Below, piece by piece: positions 22,077 to 30,673 of a stretch of 35,509 bases of DNA (positions are counted from its first letter, which is position 1; each line of letters begins with the position of its first letter). This DNA comes from Paracoccaceae bacterium. Its GTDB lineage: Bacteria; Pseudomonadota; Alphaproteobacteria; Rhodobacterales; Rhodobacteraceae. The stretch spans positions 1-35,509 of the forward strand of contig JANSXY010000034.1 of NCBI GenBank assembly GCA_024742695.1, given 5' to 3'. Below the pieces are notes generated by a model. The model ran no database searches and was not told the origin of the DNA. It worked only from the letters and a program-made list of their open reading frames with translations. The position numbers and the translations under genes were made by a program.

Positions 22077-23102
22077 ATGAAGCTGACAAGATCGGTTCTG
22101 GCGACATCGGTCATGGCAATGACGATGGGCGCGGGCGCGGCACAGGCCGACAAGCTGACGCTCTATTGCAGCGCGCAGGAGGAGTGGTGCCAGGTCATGG
22201 CGCGGAGCTTCGAGGAAGCGACAGGCATCGATGTCGACATGACGCGCAAGTCCTCGGGCGAGACCTTCGCGCAGATTCGCGCCGAGGCGTCGAATCCGAA
22301 GGGCGATGTCTGGTGGGGCGGCACCGGTGACCCGCACCTTCAGGCCGCCGAGGAAGGCTTGACCGAGGAATACCTTTCGCCGATGCGCGAGCAGTTGCAT
22401 GACTGGGCGATCTCGCAGGCCGAAAGCGCCGGGAACCGGACGATCGGGATCTACTCGGGCGCGCTCGGCTATGGCTACAACACCGACCTTCTGGCCGCCA
22501 ACAACCTGCCGGAGCCGAAGTGCTGGGCAGACCTGCTGAAGCCCGAGTTCAAGGGTCATGTGCAGATGGCGAACCCGAATTCCTCGGGCACCGCGTACAC
22601 GACGCTGGCCTCGATGGTGCAGATCTTCGGCGAGGACGAGGGGTTCGGTTTCATGAAGGGGCTGCACGCCAACATCAACCAGTATACCAAGTCCGGCTCG
22701 GCCCCGATCAAGGCGGCGGGCCGCGGTGAGTCGACGGTCGGGATCGTCTTCATGCACGATGCCGTGGCGCAGGCCGTCGCCGGCTTCCCGATCACCGTGG
22801 TGGCGCCGTGCGAAGGCACGGGCTACGAGATCGGTTCGATGTCGATCATCAAGGGCGCCCGCAACATGGACGAGGCCAAGGCCTTCTACGACTGGGCGCT
22901 GAGCGCGGAGGCACAGAACCTGGCGCTGCAGGTCAATGCCTTCCAGGTGCCGTCGAACAAGGGCGCGCAGACCTCCGACAAGGCGCCGGACATGTCGACG
23001 ATCAAGCTGATCGACTACGACTTCGTCAAGTACGGCTCCTCGGACGAACGCAAGCGGCTGTTGCAGAAATGGGATGAGGACGTCTCAACCCTGCCCCAGT
23101 AA
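22077..23102 (+). CDS. afuA: AfuA-like periplasmic binding protein (phosphate-ester importer)
   Basis: 341-residue extracellular binding protein of the Fe3+/sugar-phosphate group. The signal peptide is cut after AAQA at about residue 24; then come LTLYCSAQEEWCQVMARSFE, RKSSGETFAQIRAEASNPKGD and WWGGTGDPHLQAAEEGL, NPNSSGTAYT and PCEGTGYEIGSMSI. These segments match AfuA, shown in Actinobacillus to bind hexose 6-phosphates rather than iron, as I recall the family. The tyrosine pair of true Fe3+ binders near the C-terminus is not evident. AGGGAGGACGGG precedes the ATG. A Pho box lies directly upstream, and permease and ATPase genes follow. A phosphorylated sugar or other phosphate ester is the likely ligand; the 2-aminoethylphosphonate binders are an alternative. 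Confidence 0.88.
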   Translation: MKLTRSVLATSVMAMTMGAGAAQADKLTLYCSAQEEWCQVMARSFEEATGIDVDMTRKSSGETFAQIRAEASNPKGDVWWGGTGDPHLQAAEEGLTEEYLSPMREQLHDWAISQAESAGNRTIGIYSGALGYGYNTDLLAANNLPEPKCWADLLKPEFKGHVQMANPNSSGTAYTTLASMVQIFGEDEGFGFMKGLHANINQYTKSGSAPIKAAGRGESTVGIVFMHDAVAQAVAGFPITVVAPCEGTGYEIGSMSIIKGARNMDEAKAFYDWALSAEAQNLALQVNAFQVPSNKGAQTSDKAPDMSTIKLIDYDFVKYGSSDERKRLLQKWDEDVSTLPQ

Positions 23103-23105
23103 ACC

Positions 23106-25319
23106 GTGCGCAAGGACGCTTCCGAAGTCACCGCCCACCCGGTTCTGATCTTCTGGATCATCGCCGGGTGGGCGGGTTACCTGCTCTTGCCCTGGTACGG
23201 GATCGAGGACGGATTCTTCCGGTTCGAATGGCTTGTCGACGGCTGGCCGCTGGAGGATGACTACGCACCGGCGGCCGTCCTTGTCGGCCGGGGCGAGAAG
23301 CTGTGGCTGGCGCCGCTGGTGCCGGCCCTTGTCGCGCCGCTGCTGGTGATCCGAAAACGCAAGATCGACCCGGCCTATTCGGTGGTGCTGATCCTGTCGG
23401 GCGCCTTCGGCTTTTCCTGGCTGATCGCGCAGGGCTTCGGCATCGGCATCCGCGGCTTCAACTACGACTGGCTGACCGCGCTGTTCGGCGAGTTGGGCGA
23501 TCGTCAGTTCGGGATGGGCTACGGCGCGCTGTTAGTCGCATCATCCTTCCTGTTCCTGTTCACGCAGGGCATCGCGGCGCGCGGGGCGATCAACGGCGAC
23601 GTCTTCGTGGTCAGCGCCATAGGCGGTGTGATCGTCATCGTCGCGACCTTCGTGTTCTTCCCGATCGCGAAGATGCTGATCTTCGCCTTCATCACCGAGG
23701 ATGGGGGGTATTCCGCCACCGTCTTCCTCTCGAAATTCTTCGACGACCGGCTGTGGGGCCTTGGGTGCCTGTGGGGGGCGCGATGCGGCGCCGCGTGGAA
23801 CTCGCTGTTCCTGGCCGTGCTGGTGGGGTTCCTGACCACGGTTCTGGGGCTTGCCTTCGCGCTGGTGGTCACGCGCTCGGGCTTTCGCGCAAAGCGCGTT
23901 GTGCGGGCGCTCACGGTGCTGCCGATCATCACGCCGCCGTTCGTCATCGGGCTGGCGCTGATCCTGCTGTTCGGCCTGTCGGGCAGCGTCACCCAGTTCG
24001 TGGCCGAATTGCTGGGGGTCCAGCCCACCCGCTGGCTCTACGGCCTGCCCGGCGTGCTCATCGCCCAGACGCTCGCCTTCACGCCGATCGCCTTCCTCGT
24101 GCTCATCGGCGTGGTCGAGGGCGTGTCACCCTCGATGGAAGAGGCTGCGCAGACGCTGCGCGCGAACCGCTGGCAGACCTTTCGAACCGTGTCGTTGCCG
24201 TTGATGCGGCCCGGTCTGGCCAATGCCTTCCTGCTCGGCTTCATCGAGAGCATGGCCGATTTCGGCAACCCGCTGGTGCTGGGCGGCAATTTCGACGTGC
24301 TATCGACCGAGATATTCTTCGCCATCGTCGGGGCCCAATACGATCAGGGCCGCGCGGCGGTGCTGGCGATGGTGCTGTTGTTCTTCACGCTGTCGGCCTT
24401 CTACCTGCAGCGCGCCTGGCTGGGGCGGAAAAGCTATACCACCGTCACCGGCAAGGGCGACGCCGGGGTGCATCCGCTGATGCCGAAGCGGCTGGCCGTG
24501 CCGGTTTTCCTGGTGGCGGGGGCCTGGGGAGCGTTCACGATCGTCGTCTACGGGATGATCGTCTACGGCAGTTTCGTGGAACTCTGGGGCGTGAATGACT
24601 CGCTCACGTTCAAGCACTACGTCACCGCCTTCGCGGTCGCCGTGAACGAGAACGGCATCCACTGGCGCGGCGCCGCCTGGGACAGTTTCTGGACGACGAT
24701 CTACATCGCGGCGGTCGCCGCGCCGCTGACCGCCGCCGTCGGGCTGGTCACCGCCTACCTGCTGACCCGGCAGAGCTTCGCCGGCAAGAACGCCTTCGAA
24801 TTCGGCACGATGCTCAGCTTCGCGATCCCCGGCACGGTGATCGGGGTCAGCTACATCCTGGCCTTCAACGTCCCGCCGATCGAGATCACCGGCACCGGGA
24901 TCATCCTGGTCGTCAGCTTCATCTTCCGCAACATGCCGGTCGGCGTCCGCGCCGGGATCGCGTCGATGTCGCAGATCGACCGGTCGCTCGACGAAAGCTC
25001 GCTGACCCTCGGCGCGAATTCCTGGCAGACGTTCCGACGGGTGATCCTGCCGCTGCTGCGTCCCGCGATCCTCGCGGCGCTGGTGTTCAGTTTCGTACGG
25101 GCGATGACCGCGATCTCGGCTGTCATCTTCCTGGTCAGCGCCGAATACGACATGGCGACCAGCTACATCATCGGCCGCGTCGAGAACAACGACTACGGGC
25201 TCGCCATCGCCTATTCCACCACGCTGATCTTCGTGATGCTGGCTGCGGTGGGGCTATTGCAGCTCCTGGTGGGCAAGACACAGATCGGACGCCGGACACA
25301 GTTCGGCGGGGGAGGATAG
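23106..25319 (+). CDS. afuB: AfuB-like ABC permease with two fused transmembrane domains
   Basis: 737-residue inner-membrane protein that starts with GTG, 3 nt after the afuA stop. The N-terminal third adds several membrane segments not found in simple permeases. Two permease domains follow, each with its EAA coupling loop: MEEAAQTLRANRWQTF near residue 345 and LDESSLTLGANSWQTF near residue 629. So one polypeptide forms the whole channel, as in AfuB/FbpB-type systems. The stop TAG is immediately followed by the afuC ATG. Two-domain fusion and sequence fit phosphate-ester or iron import; the Pho box and phosphatase neighbours favour the former. Confidence 0.9.
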   Translation: MRKDASEVTAHPVLIFWIIAGWAGYLLLPWYGIEDGFFRFEWLVDGWPLEDDYAPAAVLVGRGEKLWLAPLVPALVAPLLVIRKRKIDPAYSVVLILSGAFGFSWLIAQGFGIGIRGFNYDWLTALFGELGDRQFGMGYGALLVASSFLFLFTQGIAARGAINGDVFVVSAIGGVIVIVATFVFFPIAKMLIFAFITEDGGYSATVFLSKFFDDRLWGLGCLWGARCGAAWNSLFLAVLVGFLTTVLGLAFALVVTRSGFRAKRVVRALTVLPIITPPFVIGLALILLFGLSGSVTQFVAELLGVQPTRWLYGLPGVLIAQTLAFTPIAFLVLIGVVEGVSPSMEEAAQTLRANRWQTFRTVSLPLMRPGLANAFLLGFIESMADFGNPLVLGGNFDVLSTEIFFAIVGAQYDQGRAAVLAMVLLFFTLSAFYLQRAWLGRKSYTTVTGKGDAGVHPLMPKRLAVPVFLVAGAWGAFTIVVYGMIVYGSFVELWGVNDSLTFKHYVTAFAVAVNENGIHWRGAAWDSFWTTIYIAAVAAPLTAAVGLVTAYLLTRQSFAGKNAFEFGTMLSFAIPGTVIGVSYILAFNVPPIEITGTGIILVVSFIFRNMPVGVRAGIASMSQIDRSLDESSLTLGANSWQTFRRVILPLLRPAILAALVFSFVRAMTAISAVIFLVSAEYDMATSYIIGRVENNDYGLAIAYSTTLIFVMLAAVGLLQLLVGKTQIGRRTQFGGGG

Positions 25320-26393
25320 ATGGCGGACACGCGCATCAGGTCGAAGGCGGCCCCGGTCAGCTTTCGCGGAGTTTCGAAGGTGTTCGGCAAGGATGTCGTC
25401 GCGGTAGACAACATCGACCTCGAGGTGACGGCGGGCAAGCTGGTGACACTGCTCGGCCCCTCGGGCTGCGGCAAGACCACGACGCTGCGGATGATCGCGG
25501 GGCTGGAAATGGCCAGTTCCGGGCGCATCCTGATCGGCGACAAGGATGTCACGCAGCTTCCGGCGACGGATCGCGACGTGTCGATGGTGTTCCAGTCCTA
25601 CGCGCTGTTTCCGCACATGACGGTTCTGGAAAATGTCTCCTACGGGCTGGGGTTCTCCGGCTTTCCCAGGGCCGAGGCGCGCGACCGGGCCCGCGCTGGG
25701 CTCGATCTGGTCGGCTTGAAGGGGTATGACGACCGGCTGCCCAGCGAGCTCTCCGGCGGCCAGCAACAGCGCGTCGCGGTGGCGCGGGCGCTGGTGCTGG
25801 AACCGCAGGTGCTTCTGTTCGACGAACCGCTGTCCAATCTCGACGCCAAGCTGCGCCGCCAGGTGCGCGAGGATATCCGGGCGATCCAGCAGGAACTGGG
25901 GCTGACGGTCGTCTATGTCACACATGACCAGGAAGAGGCGCTGGCTGTCTCCGACGAGATCGTGGTGATGCGCAACGCGGCGATCGCGCAGATCGGCACG
26001 CCGCGCGAACTCTACGACGCGCCGGTGGACCGTTTCGTCGCGGATTTCATCGGCGAAGCGAACATCATCCCTTGCGAGATCGTTGCGGTGGACGGCGAAA
26101 GCGCCGAGATCGCCGTCGACGGCTACCGCCATCGTCTGCCGTCGCGCGGGATGCCGCCCGGGCCGGCGACGCTGGCGGTTCGGCCCTCCCGGCTCAGGAT
26201 CGGGGTTGAGAACGGGTTTCGCGCCACGATCCGCAAGGCCACCTATGTCGGTGTGCGGATGGAATATTCGGTCGAGGCCCCGTTCGGCGAGGTGTTCGTC
26301 GTCCAGGACGACGTGCAAAACCCGCTGGCGCCGGGCGAGGACATTCGGCTCGGCTTCGCCGCGACCGGCCCTGTTCTGATCCCGCAGGGTTAG
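25320..26393 (+). CDS. afuC: AfuC-like ABC transporter ATP-binding protein
   Basis: 357-residue ATPase of the MalK/PotA/FbpC group. Walker A GPSGCGKTT is at 46-54, the signature LSGGQQQ at 144-150, Walker B LLFDEP at 165-170, the switch His in YVTHDQEEA, and a TOBE-type regulatory domain from about residue 275. GGGGGAGG lies in the end of afuB. It closes the afuABC operon. Its stop codon sits in the loop of a 10-bp inverted repeat shared with the converging phosphatase gene. Confidence 0.93.
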   Translation: MADTRIRSKAAPVSFRGVSKVFGKDVVAVDNIDLEVTAGKLVTLLGPSGCGKTTTLRMIAGLEMASSGRILIGDKDVTQLPATDRDVSMVFQSYALFPHMTVLENVSYGLGFSGFPRAEARDRARAGLDLVGLKGYDDRLPSELSGGQQQRVAVARALVLEPQVLLFDEPLSNLDAKLRRQVREDIRAIQQELGLTVVYVTHDQEEALAVSDEIVVMRNAAIAQIGTPRELYDAPVDRFVADFIGEANIIPCEIVAVDGESAEIAVDGYRHRLPSRGMPPGPATLAVRPSRLRIGVENGFRATIRKATYVGVRMEYSVEAPFGEVFVVQDDVQNPLAPGEDIRLGFAATGPVLIPQG

Positions 26394-26403
26394 GCGGGAT
26401 CAG
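26376..26403. terminator. Bidirectional terminator-like inverted repeat
   Basis: CTGATCCCGC pairs perfectly with GCGGGATCAG around an 8-nt loop (AGGGTTAG). The afuC stop TAG is in the loop and the stop codon of the opposing IMPase gene is in the right arm. There is no T tract. The position between two convergent operons with 6 bp between their stops favours a shared terminator. Confidence 0.6.
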
Positions 26404-27188
26404 GCGGGGAAGGAGTCGTCCGCGATCCGGACGAGTTCGTCGAAGACGCCGGGCAGGCCGACGACCACGCGCCCGCCGCGCGCGATCATCTCGTCGGCAT
26501 CCTGCACCTCGACCCCGCCGCCGGCCTCTTCGACGATCAGCTGCCCGGCAAGGCAATCCCAGGCGTTCATGTGTTCCTCGGCGTAGCCCAAGAGCCGGCC
26601 GGCCGCGACATAGGCCAGCGAAAGGGCGCCCGAGGCGTTGCGCAGGAAGATCCCGCGCGCCGCGAAGATCCGCTCCATCAGCCGCAGGGTCCCGGTGGTC
26701 GCGACCCGGCCGGAGAACCCGATCCCCGTGGTTCCGTCGGCAAGGCCCATGCCCCGCGGCGCGTGGATCGGTACGCCGTTCAGTGTCGCGCCGCCGCCGC
26801 GGATCGCAAGGAACGTCTCGTCATGGCAGGGGTCGTGGATGATGCCGATCTGCGTTCTGCCGTCCCGCACACCGGCCAGAACGACCGTCCAGGCCGGAAT
26901 CCCGTTGATGAAATTGGTGGTTCCATCGATCGGATCGATCACCCAGGTGAAGCCGGAGGTTCCGGGAACCGGCGCGCCTTCCTCGCCGACGATCGCGTCG
27001 TCGGGAAACACTCGGGCCAGCTCTGCCCGGACCAGAAGCTCGACCTCGCGGTCGGCCTGGCTGACGAAATCCTGGTGGCCCTTGCGGTCGATCCGCAGGG
27101 CGGCCGGATCGCGGAAATAGTCCAGCGCCAACCGGCCCGCCGCAACGGCGATCTGCCTTGCGGCGTCTGCCCGTTCAATACACTGCAT
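26400..27188 (-). CDS. Inositol monophosphatase-family phosphatase
   Basis: 262-residue Mg2+-dependent sugar-phosphate phosphatase. Metal-site motifs are intact: GEEG (68-71), DPIDGTTNF (85-93) and AWDCLAG with Asp211. AGGAGAG lies 5-9 nt before the ATG. It is the last gene of the leftward deoR-phnD-phnC-phnE-phnE-HAD operon. The family includes inositol-1-phosphatase, histidinol phosphatase, CysQ and fructose-1,6-bisphosphatase-like enzymes. Neighbouring importers make a role in releasing phosphate from imported esters likely, but the substrate is not identifiable. Confidence 0.9.
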   Translation of the reverse strand: MQCIERADAARQIAVAAGRLALDYFRDPAALRIDRKGHQDFVSQADREVELLVRAELARVFPDDAIVGEEGAPVPGTSGFTWVIDPIDGTTNFINGIPAWTVVLAGVRDGRTQIGIIHDPCHDETFLAIRGGGATLNGVPIHAPRGMGLADGTTGIGFSGRVATTGTLRLMERIFAARGIFLRNASGALSLAYVAAGRLLGYAEEHMNAWDCLAGQLIVEEAGGGVEVQDADEMIARGGRVVVGLPGVFDELVRIADDSFPA

Positions 27189-27269
27189 TTCACTCTCCTG
27201 TCACTTCGGACGGTGGGCATGCGCCCGGTCCGCCGCCTTGGCTCTTGCGTGCCGCACGACGAGCCGGCC

Positions 27270-28166
27270 CTAGGGATGATCCAGCAGGTAGTCCGGGCGG
27301 ATGCCCGAACGGTCCATCCAGCGATCCACCGCGCCCCCGGCGAAGAACCCGTGGCTGGTGACCAGGGCCGAGGCGATACCCGCGGCCTGGGCCCCCAGAA
27401 TGTCGGTGTGCAGGCTGTCGCCGACCATCATCACCCGCGACCGGTCGATGCCCGGCCCCAGCCGGCGGAATGCCAGATCGTAGATGTTGCCGAACGGCTT
27501 GCCGAAAAACTCGGGCTCGACGCCCGTGGCGTCGGCCAGCCGGTGCGCGAAATACCCCGGTTCGATCGAGAAACCGGTTTCGCGCGGCGCCACGATATCG
27601 GGATTGCCCACCAGAACCGGGCGCAGCCGTTCTCTCAGGGCGGCTTCCAGAAGCGCCTGGCGCGACTCCGTCCAATCCGCGCTGCCGAGGAAAACGAAGC
27701 CGTCGGCCTCGGCGTAGGTAGCCGGATCCTCGGCCAGGCGCGCGCGCCCGAGGCCGTTCATGTCGTCGATCCCGGTCGTCGCGGTCACCATCAGCCCGCA
27801 TCGGCCAAGATCGCGCCCGGCCGTCCCGTCGCGCAGCGCCGCGCGGCTGGACACGACGTCGGCGGGATCGAAGCGAAAGCCGAGCCGGTCGTAGCGGGCC
27901 ATCAGCCGGTCGTGCGGATAACCCGCGGCATTCGTGACCACCAGAACCCGTTTGCCGCGCACCCGCAGCCGTTCGATCCGCTCGGCGACACCGGGAACCG
28001 CCGTTTCGCCGATGTTCAGAACGCCGAAGGCGTCGAGCAGGAAGGCGTCGAAGCGATCCGCGACCTCCTCGATCGAGGCGATGCGCGTCGCCGCGCCGGG
28101 CGGGCCGGCCGCCGGCAGGCGGTGCCGCACCGCCTCGTAGGCGGCAAAGGCCTCCTCTGTGGCCAT
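27270..28166 (-). CDS. HAD-superfamily hydrolase, subfamily IIA (TIGR01459-like)
   Basis: 298-residue NagD-like HAD protein. Motif I is FLLDAFGVLNIG with nucleophile Asp45; the residue two further on is Phe47 where typical phosphatases have Asp. A Thr in VVTNAAGYP gives motif II, the motif III region is GKPFGNIYD and motif IV is MVGDSLHTDILGAQAAG. The ATG at 28166 lies 5 nt after the phnE2 stop; an in-frame ATG at 28208 would overlap phnE2 and add 14 residues. Neither has a strong ribosome-binding site. Phosphatase action on an imported phosphate ester is the simplest role from context. The aromatic residue at the +2 position, seen in this subgroup, may slow or alter the reaction. Confidence 0.85.
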   Translation of the reverse strand: MATEEAFAAYEAVRHRLPAAGPPGAATRIASIEEVADRFDAFLLDAFGVLNIGETAVPGVAERIERLRVRGKRVLVVTNAAGYPHDRLMARYDRLGFRFDPADVVSSRAALRDGTAGRDLGRCGLMVTATTGIDDMNGLGRARLAEDPATYAEADGFVFLGSADWTESRQALLEAALRERLRPVLVGNPDIVAPRETGFSIEPGYFAHRLADATGVEPEFFGKPFGNIYDLAFRRLGPGIDRSRVMMVGDSLHTDILGAQAAGIASALVTSHGFFAGGAVDRWMDRSGIRPDYLLDHP

Positions 28167-28171
28167 CCGGA

Positions 28172-28990
28172 TCAAATGATCGCGCTCCGTACCTTTGCCG
28201 AAACCCATTCCGACACGATCACCGCGAACAGGATCACGATCAGGATCAGCGACACCTGCGGCCAGGCCAGCGTGTTCAGCGACCCCGAAAGCTGCAGCCC
28301 GATCCCGCCCGCGCCGACAAGGCCGAGAACCGTGGATTCGCGGATGTTGATGTCCCAGCGGAACACCGAGATGCCGGCGAAGGCGGGCAGGATCTGCGGA
28401 ACGATGCCATAGGCCATCACCTGCCAGCGGCTCGCGCCGGTCGCGCTTATCGCCTCCACCTGTGTGTGGTCGATTTCCTCGATCGCCTCGTACAGAAGCT
28501 TGGCGCAGAACCCGATCGACCGGATCGCGATGGCGAGGATGCCGGCGAAGATCCCCGGCCCGATGATCGCGATCAGCAGGAGCGCCCAGATCAGCGAGTT
28601 GATCGAGCGGGTCGAGACGATGATCAGCAGGGCGATCGGCCGCACGAACCGCGCCGAGGGCGTGGTGTTGCGCGCGGCGAGGAAGGCCACCGGCACCGCC
28701 ATGATCAGCGCAAGGATCGTGCCGAGCGTGGCGATGTTCAGCGTGTCCCAGATCGGAAGCCAGAGCTCGTCGATATAGGACCAGCGCGGCGGGGTGGCGC
28801 GGGTCAGGATGTCACCGGCGATACGCGGCGCGTCCCAGACGAAGAACCAGGTCGTCGAGTCCGAGATCCGGTTCCAGCACCAGACGAACACGGCGACGCC
28901 CAAGAGCCAGCCGAACCAGCGCAGCATCGACTGGCCCGTGGTGCGGCGCATCCAGACCCGGTTGCCCGCAGCGTTTTCGACAACCGGCAT
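28172..28990 (-). CDS. phnE: PhnE-type ABC permease (second copy)
   Basis: 272-residue inner-membrane permease with about six segments. The EAA coupling loop is QVEAISATGASRWQVM and the family tail [18 protein letters not shown] is present, both typical of phosphonate/phosphite transporter PhnE. The start overlaps the stop of the first phnE by one base (TAATG), so the two subunits are coupled. Two different PhnE proteins presumably form a heterodimer, as in several Phn-type systems. The HAD gene begins 5 nt after the stop. Confidence 0.92.
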   Translation of the reverse strand: MPVVENAAGNRVWMRRTTGQSMLRWFGWLLGVAVFVWCWNRISDSTTWFFVWDAPRIAGDILTRATPPRWSYIDELWLPIWDTLNIATLGTILALIMAVPVAFLAARNTTPSARFVRPIALLIIVSTRSINSLIWALLLIAIIGPGIFAGILAIAIRSIGFCAKLLYEAIEEIDHTQVEAISATGASRWQVMAYGIVPQILPAFAGISVFRWDINIRESTVLGLVGAGGIGLQLSGSLNTLAWPQVSLILIVILFAVIVSEWVSAKVRSAII

Positions 28991-29811
28991 TACTGCACCC
29001 TCGCCCGGATCACGCCCGACAGGTATTCGAGCGCCATGACAATGCCGATGATCAGCAACAGGATCGCGGCCGCCGTATCGAATTCGTAGCGGTCAAAGGC
29101 GGTGTTCAGCGTGGCGCCGATGCCACCCGCGCCGACAAGCCCGAGGATCGCGGATTCGCGGAAGTTGATGTCGATGCGATACATCGACAGGCCGATCAGC
29201 CGCGGCATCACCTGCGGCTGGACGCCGTAGTTGATCCATTGCCACCACCCGGATCCGGTGGCGCGGATCGCTTCGGCCTGGCTGCGATCCATCGCCTCGA
29301 TGTCTTCGGCCAGCAGCTTCGACAGGAATCCGATCGTGGCGAAGCTCAGCGTCAGGAACCCGGCCAGCGGCCCGAAACCGAAGATCGCGACCAGCAGGAT
29401 CGCCACGATGATCTCCTGCAACGCGCGGCTCAGCGCGACGATTCCGCGACAGACCAGGTAGACCGGCAATGGCGCGATGTTGCGCGCCGCGCCAAGCCCG
29501 ATCGGGATCGAGATCGCGATGCCCACGACCGAGGCCGCGACGGTCATGATCAGGCTTTCCATCAGACCGTCCCAGATATCGCTGCCACGGGTGACGAAAT
29601 CCGGCCGCGCGAAGGACATGATGAAGGCGCCGCCCCGATCCAGCCCCTCGTAGACCCGGCTCCAGTTCACCTCGACCGACGAGATCGCGGCGGCAAGATA
29701 AACCAGGGCGCCCAGGCCGAGCGCCCAGCGTAGCCAGGTGCGGCGGATCAGCGGCGGCTTGCGCCAGCGGCGGCCCAGCACCGCCTGAAGTTCGGCGGAC
29801 GGCGCACTCAT
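28990..29811 (-). CDS. phnE: PhnE-type ABC permease (first copy)
   Basis: 273-residue inner-membrane permease paralogous to the following gene. It has the EAA loop [16 protein letters not shown] and the family tail [19 protein letters not shown]. The ATG at 29811 overlaps the phnC stop in ATGA. The longer open frame upstream is an out-of-frame reading of phnC. It forms the channel of the phn importer with the second PhnE. Confidence 0.92.
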   Translation of the reverse strand: MSAPSAELQAVLGRRWRKPPLIRRTWLRWALGLGALVYLAAAISSVEVNWSRVYEGLDRGGAFIMSFARPDFVTRGSDIWDGLMESLIMTVAASVVGIAISIPIGLGAARNIAPLPVYLVCRGIVALSRALQEIIVAILLVAIFGFGPLAGFLTLSFATIGFLSKLLAEDIEAMDRSQAEAIRATGSGWWQWINYGVQPQVMPRLIGLSMYRIDINFRESAILGLVGAGGIGATLNTAFDRYEFDTAAAILLLIIGIVMALEYLSGVIRARVQ

Positions 29812-30605
29812 GCCACGACCTCGGCCGGGGCATCCTCGTCGTCGACCTTCTGGATCGTGGCCTGCCAGTCCTCCTCGCCGTAGATCCGGGTCAGCACGTC
29901 GGGGGTGAGCGCGGTGGGCGGGCCGTCGAACTCGATCGCGCCGAAGCGCAGCCCGATGACCCGCGACACGAACATCTGCGCCAGCGCGACATCGTGGATG
30001 TTGATGATCGCGGCCAGCCCGCGTTCGGCGCACAACTCGCAGATCAGCCGCATGATCTGCCGGCTGGTCTTGGGATCGAGCGAGGCCGTCGGCTCGTCGA
30101 CCAGCAGCAGCGCGGGGTTCTGGATCAGCGCGCGGCAGATGCCAACGCGCTGGCGCTGGCCGCCCGACAGTTCGTCGGCGCGCTTGTCGGCCATTGCCAG
30201 AAGACCGACGCGGTCGAGCAGGCGAAACGCTTCGTCAACGTCCGATTGCGGGAACCGGCGGGCGAAGCTGCGCCAGAAGCCCACGTAGCCCAACCGGCCC
30301 GACAGCACGTTTTCCATCACGGTCAGCCGTTCGACAAGGGCGTATTCCTGAAAGATCATGCCCATCCGGCGGCGTTCGCGCCGAAGCGCGCCGGCCCCGA
30401 GATGGGTCAGTTCCGTGTCCCCCAGCCAGACCTTGCCGCTGCTCGGCTCCACCAGACGGTTGATGCAGCGGATCAGTGTCGACTTGCCCGCGCCGGATGG
30501 GCCGATCAGGGCCAGAACCTGCCCCTTCGGCACCTCCATGTCGACAGATTTCAGGGCCTGGTCGCCCGTCCTGTAGGTCTTGACGAGCTTCTCGAGCCTA
30601 AGCAT
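29808..30605 (-). CDS. phnC: PhnC-type ABC transporter ATP-binding protein
   Basis: 265-residue ATPase of the phosphonate/phosphite importer group. Walker [10 protein letters not shown] is at 35-43, the signature LSGGQRQ at 146-152, Walker B LLVDEP at 167-172 and the switch His in INIHDVALA. The family pattern [15 protein letters not shown] is also present. GGGAGG precedes the ATG at 30605. It follows phnD after a 68-bp gap containing a hairpin and is coupled to phnE by ATGA. Confidence 0.93.
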   Translation of the reverse strand: MLRLEKLVKTYRTGDQALKSVDMEVPKGQVLALIGPSGAGKSTLIRCINRLVEPSSGKVWLGDTELTHLGAGALRRERRRMGMIFQEYALVERLTVMENVLSGRLGYVGFWRSFARRFPQSDVDEAFRLLDRVGLLAMADKRADELSGGQRQRVGICRALIQNPALLLVDEPTASLDPKTSRQIMRLICELCAERGLAAIINIHDVALAQMFVSRVIGLRFGAIEFDGPPTALTPDVLTRIYGEEDWQATIQKVDDEDAPAEVVA

Positions 30606-30635
30606 GGCACCTCCCAAGGGGTCTTCGGAACGAAT

Positions 30636-30665
30636 GCGGCGGCCCTCGACGAGCAGGGCCGCCGC
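30636..30665 (-). other. Intercistronic stem-loop between phnD and phnC
   Basis: An 11-bp perfect GC stem (GCGGCGGCCCT / AGGGCCGCCGC) with an 8-nt loop lies just after the phnD stop. Like the dctP-dctQ hairpin, it probably stabilises the binding-protein mRNA or attenuates read-through into the downstream genes. No T run is seen. Confidence 0.6.
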
Positions 30666-30673
30666 GGTCGGGA

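Noticed and set aside
22077-26393. A ferric-iron importer (FbpABC)
   Set aside because: The architecture is shared, but the binding protein matches AfuA-type segments, lacks an evident iron-binding Tyr pair and sits behind a Pho box beside phosphatases.
26571-28412. A 613-codon open frame antisense to the IMPase and HAD genes
   Set aside because: It covers two genes with clear catalytic motifs on the other strand and has antisense-type composition.
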